This document shows, piece by piece, positions 19,293 to 30,415 of a stretch of DNA of 64,000 bases. The DNA comes from Aliidiomarina quisquiliarum (GTDB lineage Bacteria > Pseudomonadota > Gammaproteobacteria > Enterobacterales > Alteromonadaceae), in assembly GCF_023922585.1 (NCBI RefSeq), contig NZ_JAMFTN010000010.1, positions 62,420-126,419 of the forward strand. The letters are read 5' to 3'. Numbering within the stretch: the stretch's first letter is position 1; every line of letters starts with the position of its first letter. The notes below the pieces were generated by a model. It did no database searches. It had not been told where the DNA came from and worked only from the letters and a program-made list of their open reading frames with translations. The position numbers and the translations under genes were made by a program.

Positions 19293-22200
19293 TCAGGAGG
19301 CTTCAGCAATTGCCAAAGCTTCGTCTACATCAACAGCGACCAATCGCGACACGCCTGGCTCTTGCATAGTGACACCAATTAAGTGTGTGGCCATTTCCAT
19401 CGCTATTTTATTATGGCTAATATATATGAATTGCACCGATTCTGACATTTCTTGTACCAAACGGCAAAAGCGCCCCACGTTAATATCGTCCAACGGTGCA
19501 TCCACTTCGTCGAGCAAGCAAAATGGCGCCGGATTCAGTTTAAAAATAGCAAACACTAATGCTAGCGCGGTGAGTGCTTTTTCACCCCCCGAAAGCAAGT
19601 GTATGGTGCTATTTTTCTTACCTGGTGGGCGCGCCATAATGGTTACACCCGTTTCTAGCAGGTCGTCATCGGTTAGTTCTAAATAAGCTGTACCACCTGA
19701 AAACACTTTTGGAAATAAGCTTTGCAACCCACTATTTACTTGCTCAAAAGTTTGCTTAAAGCGCGCTCGTGTTTCTCGGTCAATTTTTTTAATGGCGCCA
19801 TCTAAAATGTCTAACGACGCCTGTAAGTCTTCGTATTGGGCATCTAGGTACTCTTTCCGCTCTAACTGAGCTTCCACTTCGTCAATCGCAGCTAAATTTA
19901 TTGCGCCTAATTGTGACACTTTGCGTAGGCAGTCGTCGAGCTCGCGCTGCCAACGCTTTTCTTCCGCGTCTTCCGGCATAGCCGACAGCACATTTTTTAG
20001 TGACACTTTAAGTTCATTAAAAGACTCTAATAATGCATTGCCACGTTCGCGCGACGCGGCCAATTCTAACCTACTTGCCTCTACCCGTTCACGCTGTTTA
20101 GCAATTTGTTCTAACACCGCCGACTGGCCTTGGTTAATTATACTCAATTGCTGCTGGACAGCACTTAATTGTTCTTTTGCCTCGCGTAGCTCTTGCTCCA
20201 CCAGTTCGCGACTAAGCAAAGCTTCCGCAAGTTGCTCTTCAAGCACTATAATTTCATCTGCATCGGCCGCATGCTGTGCGTCAGCATGCATTTGTTCTTG
20301 GCTGTCTTGTTGCTGCTGCGCTAAACGCTGTATCTGTTGTGCTAAATGCTGCAGTTTGCTTTCCACTTGCTGCACGTTAAGCTGCAAGCCATGCACTTGC
20401 TGTTGGCTATGTTGCGCCTGTTGTTGCGCTTGCCGCACCTGCGCCCGTAAGTTGTTGCCTTGCTGCTCGGCAGATATTAAACGCGGTCCTACCGCATCAA
20501 CCTCTAGTGTTATAGCCTGCAGTTCTGCTTTTCTTTGTTCGCTTTGGCGTTCAAGGTCTAGGGTGCGGGTTGTAATATGTTTAAGTTCGGTGTTTAACGC
20601 AGCTAAGCGCGCCTGTTGGGCATTTAATTCACGCTCAGCACTTAATAAACGCTCTTGGGTACGAACCAAATTACGCTCACTTTCTTGCGCCTGCTGATTT
20701 ACCTGCTCAAATTTTAATTTCACCAGCTGCTGTTTTTGTTCATGCTGTGCTATTTCTACTTCCACCGCATTAAACTGCTCATTCAATTGCGCCAATTGTG
20801 CTGTTAAACGGTGAATGTCTTGCTGCCAGCTTAATTGGCTGTCTGCATCTTCTGGTCGACCCAGCACCCAGCCATCTCCTATAATTCTACCGTCGGCCAA
20901 GGCCACAGCATGCCATTGGGGCTGTAACAGTAGCTGGCGGGCTTGGGTGTCATTTTCCGCCACTGCAACACCGTCGAATAAGCTTACCGTATTACCTACG
21001 CCCGCTAGCTGCGCCGCTAGGCTTTGTGCCGGCCACTGAATATTTTCCCGCAGCGCCAGCACCGCTCGATCAGCGCCCTGTGGCCATTGGGCTGGCGTAC
21101 TAGCCAGTACCGGTGCAGCAAGCCAGCCATGTAATAATGTTTCTGTGGCTGCCAACCACTTGGTTGGCACCGTTAATAATTCACGTAAACTGCCCAGGTT
21201 TTGTTGGCTAAGCAACCAATGACTAAATTCGCCACTACTACGGGGGGCTTGTGCGGCTAACAAATGCTTCACCGAACTCAGCTGACCCTCCGTTTTATGT
21301 AATAACGATTGTAAGTCACTGCGTTGTTGTGTGGCGCTAAGTTTTGCAGCCTGCAACTGGTCTTGTTGGCGCTGTAATTCACCACCTTGTTGCTGATGCT
21401 CGGCTAATTGTTGTTGGTGTACAGCAAGTTCGGCCTGGTACTGTTGCACCACGTTGCTGTCAACGGCCTGAAGCTCTGCTAATTCCTGGTGAATGTGCTG
21501 CTGCCGCTGCTGCAGTTGCTCGTGTAGTTGTTGCGCCGCCCGCTGCTCGGCCTGCAGAACAGAGCTGCGCTCGGTTAGCTGAGCACTGTGATCACGTAGC
21601 TCTTGCCACTCGTCTTGCCACTGTTGTAAGTTCAACTCCAACTCTTGCCGCTGCTCTGCCTCCAGCATAGCTTGCTCTTCAAGTTCAAGTAGGGTTGCAG
21701 CAAGCTGTTCACGCTCTGCCTCATAATCAAGAACACGGTGTTCTTCGCTTGCTAATTCTTCAGCAATACGCACCAAGTTTTGTGCCAAAGCAGCTTGCTG
21801 TTGTTGGCGCTGTTGGTTTAACTGGCGTTGATGCCGTATTTGCTGTTCCAGGCTAGTTACTTGCGTGGAATGTTGATAAAAAGCCGCTTGCGTGCTTGCT
21901 ACTAAATCTTGAAAATTATGCTCTTGTTGCCGCAACTCCGTTTGCCCACGCTCGCTACCCCGCTGTTCTGCCAACCATTTTTCTAGTTCATTTTCTTGCC
22001 CCTGCAGCTCTTGCTCAATCCGATCACATTGTTGTTGATAATGTAACCAACGCAAGGCTTGCAGTTCACTTTTCAAACGCCGCTCATCGGCTTTTAATGC
22101 TTGGTAACGTTTCGCGGCAGCAGCTTGTCGTTGTAACTTTGCCAGCTGTTGGCCAAGCTCGTCACGCACATCGGTTAATCGGTCTAGGTTGTCGCGAGTG

Positions 22201-22757
22201 CGCGCCATACGGCTAGCGGTTTCTTTGCGGCGCTCTTTATATTTTGAAATACCTGCGGCTTCTTCAATAAACACGCGCAGCTCTTGCGGCCGCGACTCAA
22301 TTAAGCGGCTAATCATGCCTTGTTCAATAATCGCGTAGCTACGTGGTCCTAAGCCGGTACCTAAAAACAAATCAGTAATGTCGCGGCGTCGGCATTTGGT
22401 ACCATTCAAGAAATAAACCGACTGCCCTTCGCGGGTTACTAAGCGCTTAACCGACACTTCATTGTAATCTGCAAACTCGCCTTGTAAACGGCGCTCTTGG
22501 TTGTCGAACACCAATTCAACGCTGGCTTGCGAAACCGGTTTACGCGCTGTCGAGCCATTAAAAATAACGTCGGTCATGGCATCGCCACGTAAGTTTTTAG
22601 CACTGCTTTCACCCAGTACCCATCGTACCGCATCAATTACGTTCGACTTGCCACAGCCATTAGGCCCGACAATACAGGTCATCTGTTCAGGGAAGGCAAC
22701 TTTAGTGCTATCAACGAAGGACTTAAAGCCTACTAGCCGAATATATTTTAATCGCAT
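19293..22757 (-). CDS. smc: Chromosome segregation ATPase SMC
   Basis: Condensin core that folds and loops DNA with ScpA and ScpB, which are encoded 38 kb away in this window. Walker A GPNGCGKS is at residues 31-38. Two long Gln/Glu-rich coiled coils flank a hinge at about 500-650, and the C-terminal head carries the signature LLSGGEKALTALAL and Walker B FCLLDEVDAPLDD. The length of 1154 aa is typical. Its presence means the cell uses SMC-ScpAB rather than the MukBEF of enterics. It is probably first in the smc-zipA-ligA operon. Confidence 0.97.
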   Translation of the reverse strand: MRLKYIRLVGFKSFVDSTKVAFPEQMTCIVGPNGCGKSNVIDAVRWVLGESSAKNLRGDAMTDVIFNGSTARKPVSQASVELVFDNQERRLQGEFADYNEVSVKRLVTREGQSVYFLNGTKCRRRDITDLFLGTGLGPRSYAIIEQGMISRLIESRPQELRVFIEEAAGISKYKERRKETASRMARTRDNLDRLTDVRDELGQQLAKLQRQAAAAKRYQALKADERRLKSELQALRWLHYQQQCDRIEQELQGQENELEKWLAEQRGSERGQTELRQQEHNFQDLVASTQAAFYQHSTQVTSLEQQIRHQRQLNQQRQQQQAALAQNLVRIAEELASEEHRVLDYEAEREQLAATLLELEEQAMLEAEQRQELELNLQQWQDEWQELRDHSAQLTERSSVLQAEQRAAQQLHEQLQQRQQHIHQELAELQAVDSNVVQQYQAELAVHQQQLAEHQQQGGELQRQQDQLQAAKLSATQQRSDLQSLLHKTEGQLSSVKHLLAAQAPRSSGEFSHWLLSQQNLGSLRELLTVPTKWLAATETLLHGWLAAPVLASTPAQWPQGADRAVLALRENIQWPAQSLAAQLAGVGNTVSLFDGVAVAENDTQARQLLLQPQWHAVALADGRIIGDGWVLGRPEDADSQLSWQQDIHRLTAQLAQLNEQFNAVEVEIAQHEQKQQLVKLKFEQVNQQAQESERNLVRTQERLLSAERELNAQQARLAALNTELKHITTRTLDLERQSEQRKAELQAITLEVDAVGPRLISAEQQGNNLRAQVRQAQQQAQHSQQQVHGLQLNVQQVESKLQHLAQQIQRLAQQQQDSQEQMHADAQHAADADEIIVLEEQLAEALLSRELVEQELREAKEQLSAVQQQLSIINQGQSAVLEQIAKQRERVEASRLELAASRERGNALLESFNELKVSLKNVLSAMPEDAEEKRWQRELDDCLRKVSQLGAINLAAIDEVEAQLERKEYLDAQYEDLQASLDILDGAIKKIDRETRARFKQTFEQVNSGLQSLFPKVFSGGTAYLELTDDDLLETGVTIMARPPGKKNSTIHLLSGGEKALTALALVFAIFKLNPAPFCLLDEVDAPLDDINVGRFCRLVQEMSESVQFIYISHNKIAMEMATHLIGVTMQEPGVSRLVAVDVDEALAIAEAS

Positions 22758-22998
22758 AAGGAACGTTATATCTCGCTTTTATACGCAATTGTGCGTGTTT
22801 ATAATTATTTTAAGCTGTTGGGATAGTGTAAAACCATTCCTACCAAAATCATAGTTCAGCACAGGTGCAGCCATGGAACAACAACTAAGGCTATGTCAGG
22901 TAGGAAAAGGCTTAATTCTTTGTTGTTAGCTTGGCTTTTGCGTGGCTCACTACATACTTAATTGTTCACCGCTATTGTACCAATTAGGAGTGAACAAC

Positions 22999-23673
22999 AT
23001 GCTTAACCAACACTATTCCGCTTTATTAAACCGGCTAGCCGAAGTCAAGGTTGCAGCGCTTATCATGGACCAAGCAGGCCGCGTCTACCAATGGAACTCG
23101 CTTAGTATTCCATTTCGACAATCGGGGCAGGGCTCGCATTGGCAAGACTTCTGTTTAAACCACGACACTCACCTACCACGTTCCGGCGCAACCGTGGTGT
23201 ATTGGAATACCACTCGTAAAGCCACTGCTGCACGGTTAATAACCACGGCGTTACAAGAGTCGGGGTTTACTTTGGCTTTATTTATCGACCATGAAGAAAT
23301 TAACAACCCTATCGACAAGCTTGGCTTTGTTATGTATGCACCTTGCTTAAAGCAATGTTATTGGTCGGAATACGCAGCAGAATTGCACGATGAGCAGGCA
23401 CCTTATTACCATCGGCAAAGTATGCAACAATTTTTGCAGTGGTATACGCCACACCAGCGCGATCGGTTGTTATATGCCTTACTGGAATGCGAGCAAACCC
23501 ATCAGCCGCAACAAGTTACCTTGCGAGTGGCCCATTCAGGTAAACGCTTACGCTACTTATGGGTTACCTTGCCCATTAACGGCAAGCCCTTAACCTGTGC
23601 CTTTGTGCGTGGTGTTGTTACCACACCGCTTCAAACACAGGCTAACTCTCTTCGTCCAGTAACTGTGGGTTAA
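22999..23673 (+). CDS. PAS-like protein without an output domain
   Basis: A 224-aa protein starting at the ATG at 22999, with AGGAG well placed upstream. No family is recognised with certainty. Two halves can be seen: an N-terminal region (VKVAALIMDQAGRVYQWN) that looks like a PAS core, and a second (QCYWSEYAAELH, then TPHQRDRLLYALLECEQ and RYLWVTLPI) that follows the pattern of a degenerate PAS_3 domain. There is no kinase, GGDEF or DNA-binding part, so it may be a sensor that acts through a partner. Its last 32 bases overlap the end of rmuC on the other strand. Confidence 0.65.
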   Translation: MLNQHYSALLNRLAEVKVAALIMDQAGRVYQWNSLSIPFRQSGQGSHWQDFCLNHDTHLPRSGATVVYWNTTRKATAARLITTALQESGFTLALFIDHEEINNPIDKLGFVMYAPCLKQCYWSEYAAELHDEQAPYYHRQSMQQFLQWYTPHQRDRLLYALLECEQTHQPQQVTLRVAHSGKRLRYLWVTLPINGKPLTCAFVRGVVTTPLQTQANSLRPVTVG

Positions 23674-24880
23674 TTTTTTTGCTCGGCTGTACACCTAGTT
23701 CGCGAAATTTTTCTACCCGCGCAACCAAGTTACCACGCCCAGTGGAAAGTTTATTCATGGCGGCATCGAAATGTTTAGTAGTCACCGCCATGCTTTGTTC
23801 AATTTTGCCTAAGTCGTCTAGAAAGCCAACAAACTTGTCGTAAAGCTTGGCTGCGTCGCTGGCAATACGCTGAGCATTTTGGCTTTGGTGTTCGTATTGC
23901 CAAATATTATGCACGGTGCGTAAGGCCACTAATAAATTAGTTGGGCTTACCAGCATAATATTATGATCAAGCGCCAGCCTAATCAGCTCAGGATCTTTAT
24001 CTACCGCTAATAAAAAAGCCGGCTCAATAGGTACAAACAGCAATACATAATCTAACGTGGTTATGCCCTCAAGCTGTTGGTAATTTTTCTTTCCTAAGTC
24101 GCGCACATGGTTTTTTAACGAGGCCACATGTTCCATTAAGGCTTTTTGGCGCAACGCGTCGGTTTCAGCGCTAAAATAACGTTCGTAGGCGGTTAACGAT
24201 ACTTTACTGTCAATAATAACTTGGCGCTTTTCTGGCAAGTGAATAATTACATCGGGTCGGTATCGCTTACCTTCTTCGGCCATACGCTGGCCTTGCACTT
24301 CATACTCGTGGCCTTCCCGCAAACCCGACTGTTCTAAAATACGCTCCAATACCACTTCACCCCATACTCCTTGCTGGCGGCTGTCGCCTTTTAAAGCACG
24401 GGTTAACGACTCCGCCTCTGCGGTCATTTGCTTATTCAGCTCACTTAAGGTGAAAAGCTCTTTTTGCAACGACATACGTTGCCGCCCTTCTTCCGCGTGC
24501 TGCTTGCCTACTTGCTGACGAAAGGCTTCTAACTGTTGTTTTAACGGGTCTAGGGTTGAAGCGAGGTGTTTTTGATTCAAGCTTTCAATTTGTTGCGACT
24601 TTTGCTCGAAAATACGTTGGGCCAAACGTTCAAATTCATGTTGCAGCCGCACTTCACTTTGCTGTAAGGCCGTAAGTTTATCTTCTAGGTGGCTGCGCTG
24701 GGCGCCTGCCAGCGCTTGTTGCTTATCTAACTCTGCGTGTAATTGCAAAACCTGATCACGATAGCCGCTGCTGCGGCGAGAACTGCGCCACAGTAAAAGG
24801 CTGAGTAGCATAATTATAACAGAAGCTATAGCAGCACCTGTCAGCTCCATTAAATGTGTGCTTAACCACTCAGCATTCAC
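23642..24880 (-). CDS. rmuC: DNA recombination protein RmuC
   Basis: A coiled-coil protein with a nuclease-like core, linked in E. coli to limiting inversions at short inverted repeats. An N-terminal membrane helix (AIASVIIMLLSLLLW) anchors it. A Gln-rich coiled coil covers about residues 45-150. The RmuC core follows (GVWGEVVLERILEQSGL, RPDVIIHLP, IDSKVSLTAYERYF, DYVLLFVPIEPAF). The IDSK motif is the PD-(D/E)xK-like site. Length 412 aa is normal. It follows the fumarase gene by 13 bases. Confidence 0.92.
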   Translation of the reverse strand: MNAEWLSTHLMELTGAAIASVIIMLLSLLLWRSSRRSSGYRDQVLQLHAELDKQQALAGAQRSHLEDKLTALQQSEVRLQHEFERLAQRIFEQKSQQIESLNQKHLASTLDPLKQQLEAFRQQVGKQHAEEGRQRMSLQKELFTLSELNKQMTAEAESLTRALKGDSRQQGVWGEVVLERILEQSGLREGHEYEVQGQRMAEEGKRYRPDVIIHLPEKRQVIIDSKVSLTAYERYFSAETDALRQKALMEHVASLKNHVRDLGKKNYQQLEGITTLDYVLLFVPIEPAFLLAVDKDPELIRLALDHNIMLVSPTNLLVALRTVHNIWQYEHQSQNAQRIASDAAKLYDKFVGFLDDLGKIEQSMAVTTKHFDAAMNKLSTGRGNLVARVEKFRELGVQPSKKINPQLLDEES

Positions 24881-24893
24881 CTTAGTTACGTCC

Positions 24894-26414
24894 TTATTTT
24901 TTATCTGCGTCCAGCTCTGCTATTTTCACTGCCCAAATAGCAGGGCCTGCGTCGTGGGCATTGTTACCCAAACTGTCTACCGCAACCGTTACTGGCATAT
25001 CTTCCACTTCAAATTCATAAATGGCTTCCATGCCTAAGTCTTCAAAGGCTACTACTTTCGATTTCTTAATGGCTTTAGAAACCAAGTAAGCAGCACCACC
25101 AACGGCCATTAAATACACCGCTTTATGTTTGGCAATGCTCGCTACCGTGTCGGCACCACGCTCAGCTTTACCAATCATGCCAAGAATGCCGGTTTGCTCG
25201 AGCATTTGGTCTGTAAACTTGTCCATTCGGGTTGCTGTTGTCGGTCCTGCTGGGCCAACCACTTCATCGCCTACAGGATCTACCGGGCCAACGTAGTAAA
25301 TAAATTTATTTTTAAAATCTACTGGCAAGGTCTCGCCCTTATCGAGCATTTCCTTAATGCGCTTGTGGGCGGCATCGCGGCCAGTTAGTAACTTACCTGA
25401 CAGTAATACGGTTTCGCCCATTTTCCATTCGGTAATGTCGGCAGGTGTCAGTGTGTCTAAGTTCACCTGGCGAGCATTGTCGCCTACGGCCAAGCTAATG
25501 TCGGGCCAGTCAGACAACTTCGGTGGCGCTAATTCCGCAGGCCCACTACCGTCGAGCTCAAAATGCACATGCCGAGTTGCGGCACAATTTGGAATTAAGG
25601 TTACCGGCTTTGAAGCCGCATGGGTTGGCAGTGAGTTTATTTTCACATCAACTATAGTGGTTAAACCACCTAGGCCCTGTGCACCAATACCTAGTTTATT
25701 AACCCGCTCATAAATTTCTAAACGTAGCTCTTCTTCTTTATTTTCTGCGCCACGGTTTATGAGTTCTTGAATATTAACGGGGTCCATAAGCGATTCTTTT
25801 GCCAGCACCGCAGACTTTTCTGCAGTACCACCTATACCAATGCCTAACATACCTGGTGGGCACCAACCAGCACCAAGTTTCGACAAGGTGTCTACCACCC
25901 AGTCGGCCACTGAGTCGCTTGGATTAAGCATTGCCATTTTAGTTTTATTTTCAGAACCACCGCCTTTAGCAGCAATCATTACTTCAACTTTATTACCGGC
26001 AATCATATCAATGTGCACCACCGAGGGGGTGTTGTCTTTTGTATTAACACGGGCTCCTGCGGGGTCTGCCACAATTGAGGCACGCAATGGGTTGTCTTTA
26101 TTGCTATAGGCGCGGCGCGTTCCTTCGTCTACCATTTGTTGCACTGTGAGGTCGGTTTTGTCCCACTTTACGTCCATGCCTATTTTAACAAAGCAAGTAA
26201 CAATGCCTGTGTCTTGGCATAATGGCCGGTGGCCTTCGGCCGACATGCGCGAATTAACCAACATTTGTGCAATGGCGTTTTTAGCGGCATCGCTTTGCTC
26301 GCGCTCGTAGGCATCGGCCAAAGCATTAACAAAGTCGAGTGGGTGATAATAAGAAATAAACTGCAATGCATCTTCAATACTATCGATAAAATCTTGCTGG
26401 CGAATGACAGACAT
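24894..26414 (-). CDS. Class I (iron-sulfur) fumarate hydratase
   Basis: Interconverts fumarate and malate in the TCA cycle using a [4Fe-4S] cluster. The three cluster cysteines can be placed at C66 (PLCQDTGI), C185 (GWCPPG) and C277 (NCAATRH); the 119-residue spacing of the first pair is as in characterised class I enzymes. Other conserved stretches are GGGSENKTKMAML and GPAGPTTATRMD. At 506 aa it is a single-chain enzyme of the FumA/FumB type. Because the cluster is oxygen-sensitive, an oxygen-stable FumC may exist elsewhere in the genome. Confidence 0.95.
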   Translation of the reverse strand: MSVIRQQDFIDSIEDALQFISYYHPLDFVNALADAYEREQSDAAKNAIAQMLVNSRMSAEGHRPLCQDTGIVTCFVKIGMDVKWDKTDLTVQQMVDEGTRRAYSNKDNPLRASIVADPAGARVNTKDNTPSVVHIDMIAGNKVEVMIAAKGGGSENKTKMAMLNPSDSVADWVVDTLSKLGAGWCPPGMLGIGIGGTAEKSAVLAKESLMDPVNIQELINRGAENKEEELRLEIYERVNKLGIGAQGLGGLTTIVDVKINSLPTHAASKPVTLIPNCAATRHVHFELDGSGPAELAPPKLSDWPDISLAVGDNARQVNLDTLTPADITEWKMGETVLLSGKLLTGRDAAHKRIKEMLDKGETLPVDFKNKFIYYVGPVDPVGDEVVGPAGPTTATRMDKFTDQMLEQTGILGMIGKAERGADTVASIAKHKAVYLMAVGGAAYLVSKAIKKSKVVAFEDLGMEAIYEFEVEDMPVTVAVDSLGNNAHDAGPAIWAVKIAELDADKK

Positions 26415-26543
26415 CTGAACTCCTTTTTACGATTCGGAATTACACCTTTAGTACGCCTTAACAATCGATTAAATGCATATTAACGGTGTCGAAAACTAGC
26501 AGTTATGATACCCTCTTACACTGATAATCGCCAGTCACGGACC

Positions 26544-27926
26544 ATGGAGCCCATGCCACAAACCATCAATATATACCACGTCGAATATAGCCTTTGGCAT
26601 AACACCCTCGCACTTTTCGCCCCCTTTGCCAACGAACCATGGGCCATGCTACTAGATTCAGCAAACGCACAGCACCCAGACAGCCGCTACGACATTTTAG
26701 TGCGCCAACCGGCTCGCACCATTCGCTTAGTAAACAACAAGGTTATTTGCCAGCCCCCACTTGAAAATAGCGCTCAAACAAATGAATTCGACTTGTTCAG
26801 CACCGTTCAAGCCGCCTTAGCGCCGTTAAAAAATTCACACCAACAGCTACCTTTTAGCGGAGGCGCCTTAGGCTACCTAGGTTACGACGTGGCCCGCGCA
26901 ATAACCCCAGAGCTTTTTCAACAGGCCCCCAACCAGGCCGCCAACGACATTCCTTTGCCCGACGCTGCCATTGGAATTTATACCCATGCCCTAGTTATCG
27001 ACCACCAGGCAAAACAAACTTACCTAGTGGCACCGGCAAGTATGAGCCAAGCCCAAGCGGAGCAATTTTGGCGGGCACCCGCTGCACCCTATGCGCCCTT
27101 TCAATTAACTAGTAGCTGGCAAAGCAACCTTACCGAAGCCCAGTATTATGAGCGTATCGAGCGCTTTCAAACCTATTTACATGCGGGTGAATGTGAACAA
27201 ATTAATTTAGCCCAGCGCTTTAGTGCCAGCTGTATTGGCAGTAGTTGGCATGCCTATAGCAAATTACGCAGTGTAAACGGGGCGCCTTTTTCTGGCTTTA
27301 TACAGCTACCAGAAGGTGCCGTACTTAGCCTTTCTCCAGAACGTTTTGTGCAAGTAAATAGCCACGGCCAGGTGCAAACCAAACCCATTAAAGGTACTCG
27401 GCCAAGGCATGCTAACCCGGCTATCGACAGGGCCAATGCGGCCGAGCTGTTAGCCTCGGAAAAAGAGCGTAATGAAAACCTAATGATTGTCGAGCTGCTC
27501 AGTCATGACCTGCGCCAAGTGTGCCAAGCCGACAGCGTGCACGCGTCTCAACTGTTAGCGTTAGAAAGCTTTCCCGCAGTGCACCATTTAGTTAGTACTG
27601 TGGTTGGGCAGTTGGCCGCACACCATACCCCGCTCGACTTAATGCGGGCTATTTTTCCTGGTGGCTCTATTGCTGGTAACCCAAAACGTCGAGCCGTGGC
27701 AATAATTAATGAGTTAGAACCGCACCGGCGCTCAGTGTATTGTGGCAGTTTGGTTTACTTTAGCGCCAATGGTCGCAGCGACAGTAGCGTTACCATTCGC
27801 ACCCTGTGCCATGCCAACAACCAGCTGCACTGTTGGGCCGGAGGTGGTATTGTGGCAGACTCTAAAGCAAGCGAGGAATATCAAGAAACCTTCGACAAGG
27901 TAGCTCGCATTTTACCTTTGTTGTAA
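26544..27926 (+). CDS. pabB: Aminodeoxychorismate synthase component I
   Basis: Converts chorismate and ammonia to 4-amino-4-deoxychorismate for folate synthesis, together with the glutaminase PabA. The chorismate-binding fold is complete: GGALGYLGYDVAR, GECEQINLAQRF, the PIKGTRPR motif, and the C-terminal PGGSIAGNPK and CGSLVYFS. The lysine in PIKGT is the PabB-specific nucleophile, which separates it from anthranilate synthase (PIAGT). The start is ambiguous: ATGs at 26544 and 26553 give the N-terminus closest to E. coli PabB, while one at 26505 gives 13 more residues. It is followed by nudL, as in E. coli. Confidence 0.93.
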   Translation: MEPMPQTINIYHVEYSLWHNTLALFAPFANEPWAMLLDSANAQHPDSRYDILVRQPARTIRLVNNKVICQPPLENSAQTNEFDLFSTVQAALAPLKNSHQQLPFSGGALGYLGYDVARAITPELFQQAPNQAANDIPLPDAAIGIYTHALVIDHQAKQTYLVAPASMSQAQAEQFWRAPAAPYAPFQLTSSWQSNLTEAQYYERIERFQTYLHAGECEQINLAQRFSASCIGSSWHAYSKLRSVNGAPFSGFIQLPEGAVLSLSPERFVQVNSHGQVQTKPIKGTRPRHANPAIDRANAAELLASEKERNENLMIVELLSHDLRQVCQADSVHASQLLALESFPAVHHLVSTVVGQLAAHHTPLDLMRAIFPGGSIAGNPKRRAVAIINELEPHRRSVYCGSLVYFSANGRSDSSVTIRTLCHANNQLHCWAGGGIVADSKASEEYQETFDKVARILPLL

Positions 27927-27956
27927 CCAAAATAATGAAGTGACTTGGAGTTAGCT

Positions 27957-28553
27957 GTGCAGTGCCAACTAAATAATTTTTTAACTCAGTTTAACTTACA
28001 CCCACCCGAGCCAAAGGCATGGCCCGAATTATTGTGGCAAAAGTCGGCGGTGCTTATTCCCCTGCGCCAAGGCCGCCACGAACTCGAAGTTATTTTAACC
28101 CGGCGTACGGCACACTTACGCCACCATGCCGACCAAATTTGTTTTCCTGGTGGCCGCATGGACGCCGCAGACTGCTCTTTATTAACCACCGCACTACGGG
28201 AAACCCACGAAGAGCTTGGCGTTCATCCGCGCCATGTGCACATTCTTGGCCAGTTACCCGAACAGCCAGTGCTGTCGCATTTTATGATTCAACCCTATGT
28301 GGGGCTTATCGACACTAAAGTTGCGTTAATCAGAGAGCCTAATGAAGTAGCCGAAGTACTTAGTGTGCCTTTACGGCTACTGCTCGACCAGCGTAACCAC
28401 CTACAAGTAAAGCGTAACCATCCGGTACACCCCACGGTGCATTTTATACCCTGGCAAGGGCAGTTAATTTGGGGTGCCACTGCAGCTATTATTCGGGGTT
28501 TGGCTGACCAAATAAACCCCGCCGGCAAACTACTTTACAAACCTGTGTTTTAA
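27957..28553 (+). CDS. nudL: Nudix hydrolase, NudL/CoA pyrophosphatase-like
   Basis: Probable hydrolase of coenzyme A and related pyrophosphates. The Nudix box reads GGRMDAADCSLLTTALRETH then EELG; the aspartate in place of the first glutamate is shared with E. coli NudL as I recall it. The preceding HADQICFPGG fits the NudL/NUDT7-type CoA signature. I set the start at the GTG at 27957, six bases after GGAG, giving 198 aa, instead of an in-frame TTG at 27945. It follows pabB by 30 bases; the order pabB-nudL is conserved in enterics. Confidence 0.87.
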   Translation: MQCQLNNFLTQFNLHPPEPKAWPELLWQKSAVLIPLRQGRHELEVILTRRTAHLRHHADQICFPGGRMDAADCSLLTTALRETHEELGVHPRHVHILGQLPEQPVLSHFMIQPYVGLIDTKVALIREPNEVAEVLSVPLRLLLDQRNHLQVKRNHPVHPTVHFIPWQGQLIWGATAAIIRGLADQINPAGKLLYKPVF

Positions 28554-28561
28554 CCTCGGTA

Positions 28562-29620
<1,059 letters not shown>

Positions 29621-29629
29621 TCAGTATCT

Positions 29630-30358
29630 ATGCCGCCTGTCAAACCCAAGGTTAATGTAAATTCGCCTCTTACCACGCCACAACAGCTCGACTTTGCCAC
29701 GGTTTTGGCAGCAGGCGTGCATGATATGAAAAATTCACTGTTTTTACTTTTACAATCAATAGAAGAAGTTGCCGCCCAAGTAGAAAGTCCTCAACCTCGC
29801 AGCCGTTTGGCCGATATTCATTATGAAACCCAGCGCCTTAATACTGGGTTAATGCAGTTATTAAGTTTATATCGACAAAATCATGATCGTTTGTTGGTAA
29901 ATACCGAGGAGCACTTTTTAGACGAGCTAGCCGACGATTTATTGGCTAATAACCAGTTTTATGCACAACATCACGGCATTGTGCTTACCGTAGAAGCGCT
30001 AACCGACAACAGCTGGTTTTTTGACCACAATTTAGTTTTGGTCTTGCTCAACGACGTGGTTATAAATGCATTACGTTATGCAACCAAACAAGTTCAGGTT
30101 ACCCTAGGTATCGACAGCGTTAACCATGAATTAGTTATTGAGGTATTCGACGATGGTCCAGGCTACCCTCAGACCATGCTCGATACTTACCAAATTGGTC
30201 CTGCTGGCGTGGCATTAAGTTCCGGGCGCACGGGTTTAGGGTTATATTTTTCTCACTTAATCGCGCAGGCGCACCAAACAGATATTAAACAAGGTAGTAT
30301 TTATTTAAGCAACGATAGCCCCTTAGGGGGCAGCCGCTTCACCTTGCGGCTACCGTAA
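29630..30358 (+). CDS. Cytosolic sensor histidine kinase without a recognisable input domain
   Basis: A 242-aa kinase core. The H-box is the variant GVHDMKN, followed by a helical dimerisation region. The HATPase domain has an N-box (LLNDVVINALRYA), the G1 box DDGPGYP and the G2 box GRTGLGLYFSHLI, so nucleotide binding should be intact. No membrane helix, PAS or HAMP precedes the core, so the signal must come through a partner protein. The start is uncertain: a GTG at 29618 and the ATG at 29630 are both weakly supported. The two-receiver regulator at 31975 is the nearest receiver protein, but partnership is not shown. Confidence 0.8.
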   Translation: MPPVKPKVNVNSPLTTPQQLDFATVLAAGVHDMKNSLFLLLQSIEEVAAQVESPQPRSRLADIHYETQRLNTGLMQLLSLYRQNHDRLLVNTEEHFLDELADDLLANNQFYAQHHGIVLTVEALTDNSWFFDHNLVLVLLNDVVINALRYATKQVQVTLGIDSVNHELVIEVFDDGPGYPQTMLDTYQIGPAGVALSSGRTGLGLYFSHLIAQAHQTDIKQGSIYLSNDSPLGGSRFTLRLP

Positions 30359-30415
30359 GCAAAGCAAGTCAGGTAGAGTGACATAACAAACAACAAGGAC
30401 TTACTTAACCACCAC

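Noticed and set aside
19921-20697. Long plus-strand frame rich in Ser and Cys
   Set aside because: It is antisense to the coiled-coil region of smc, where Gln/Leu-rich repeats keep the other strand open; the composition is not protein-like.
22877-22928. Inverted AACAACAA/TTGTTGTT sequences upstream of the PAS-like gene
   Set aside because: Low-complexity arms with a loop of more than 30 bases; probably chance.
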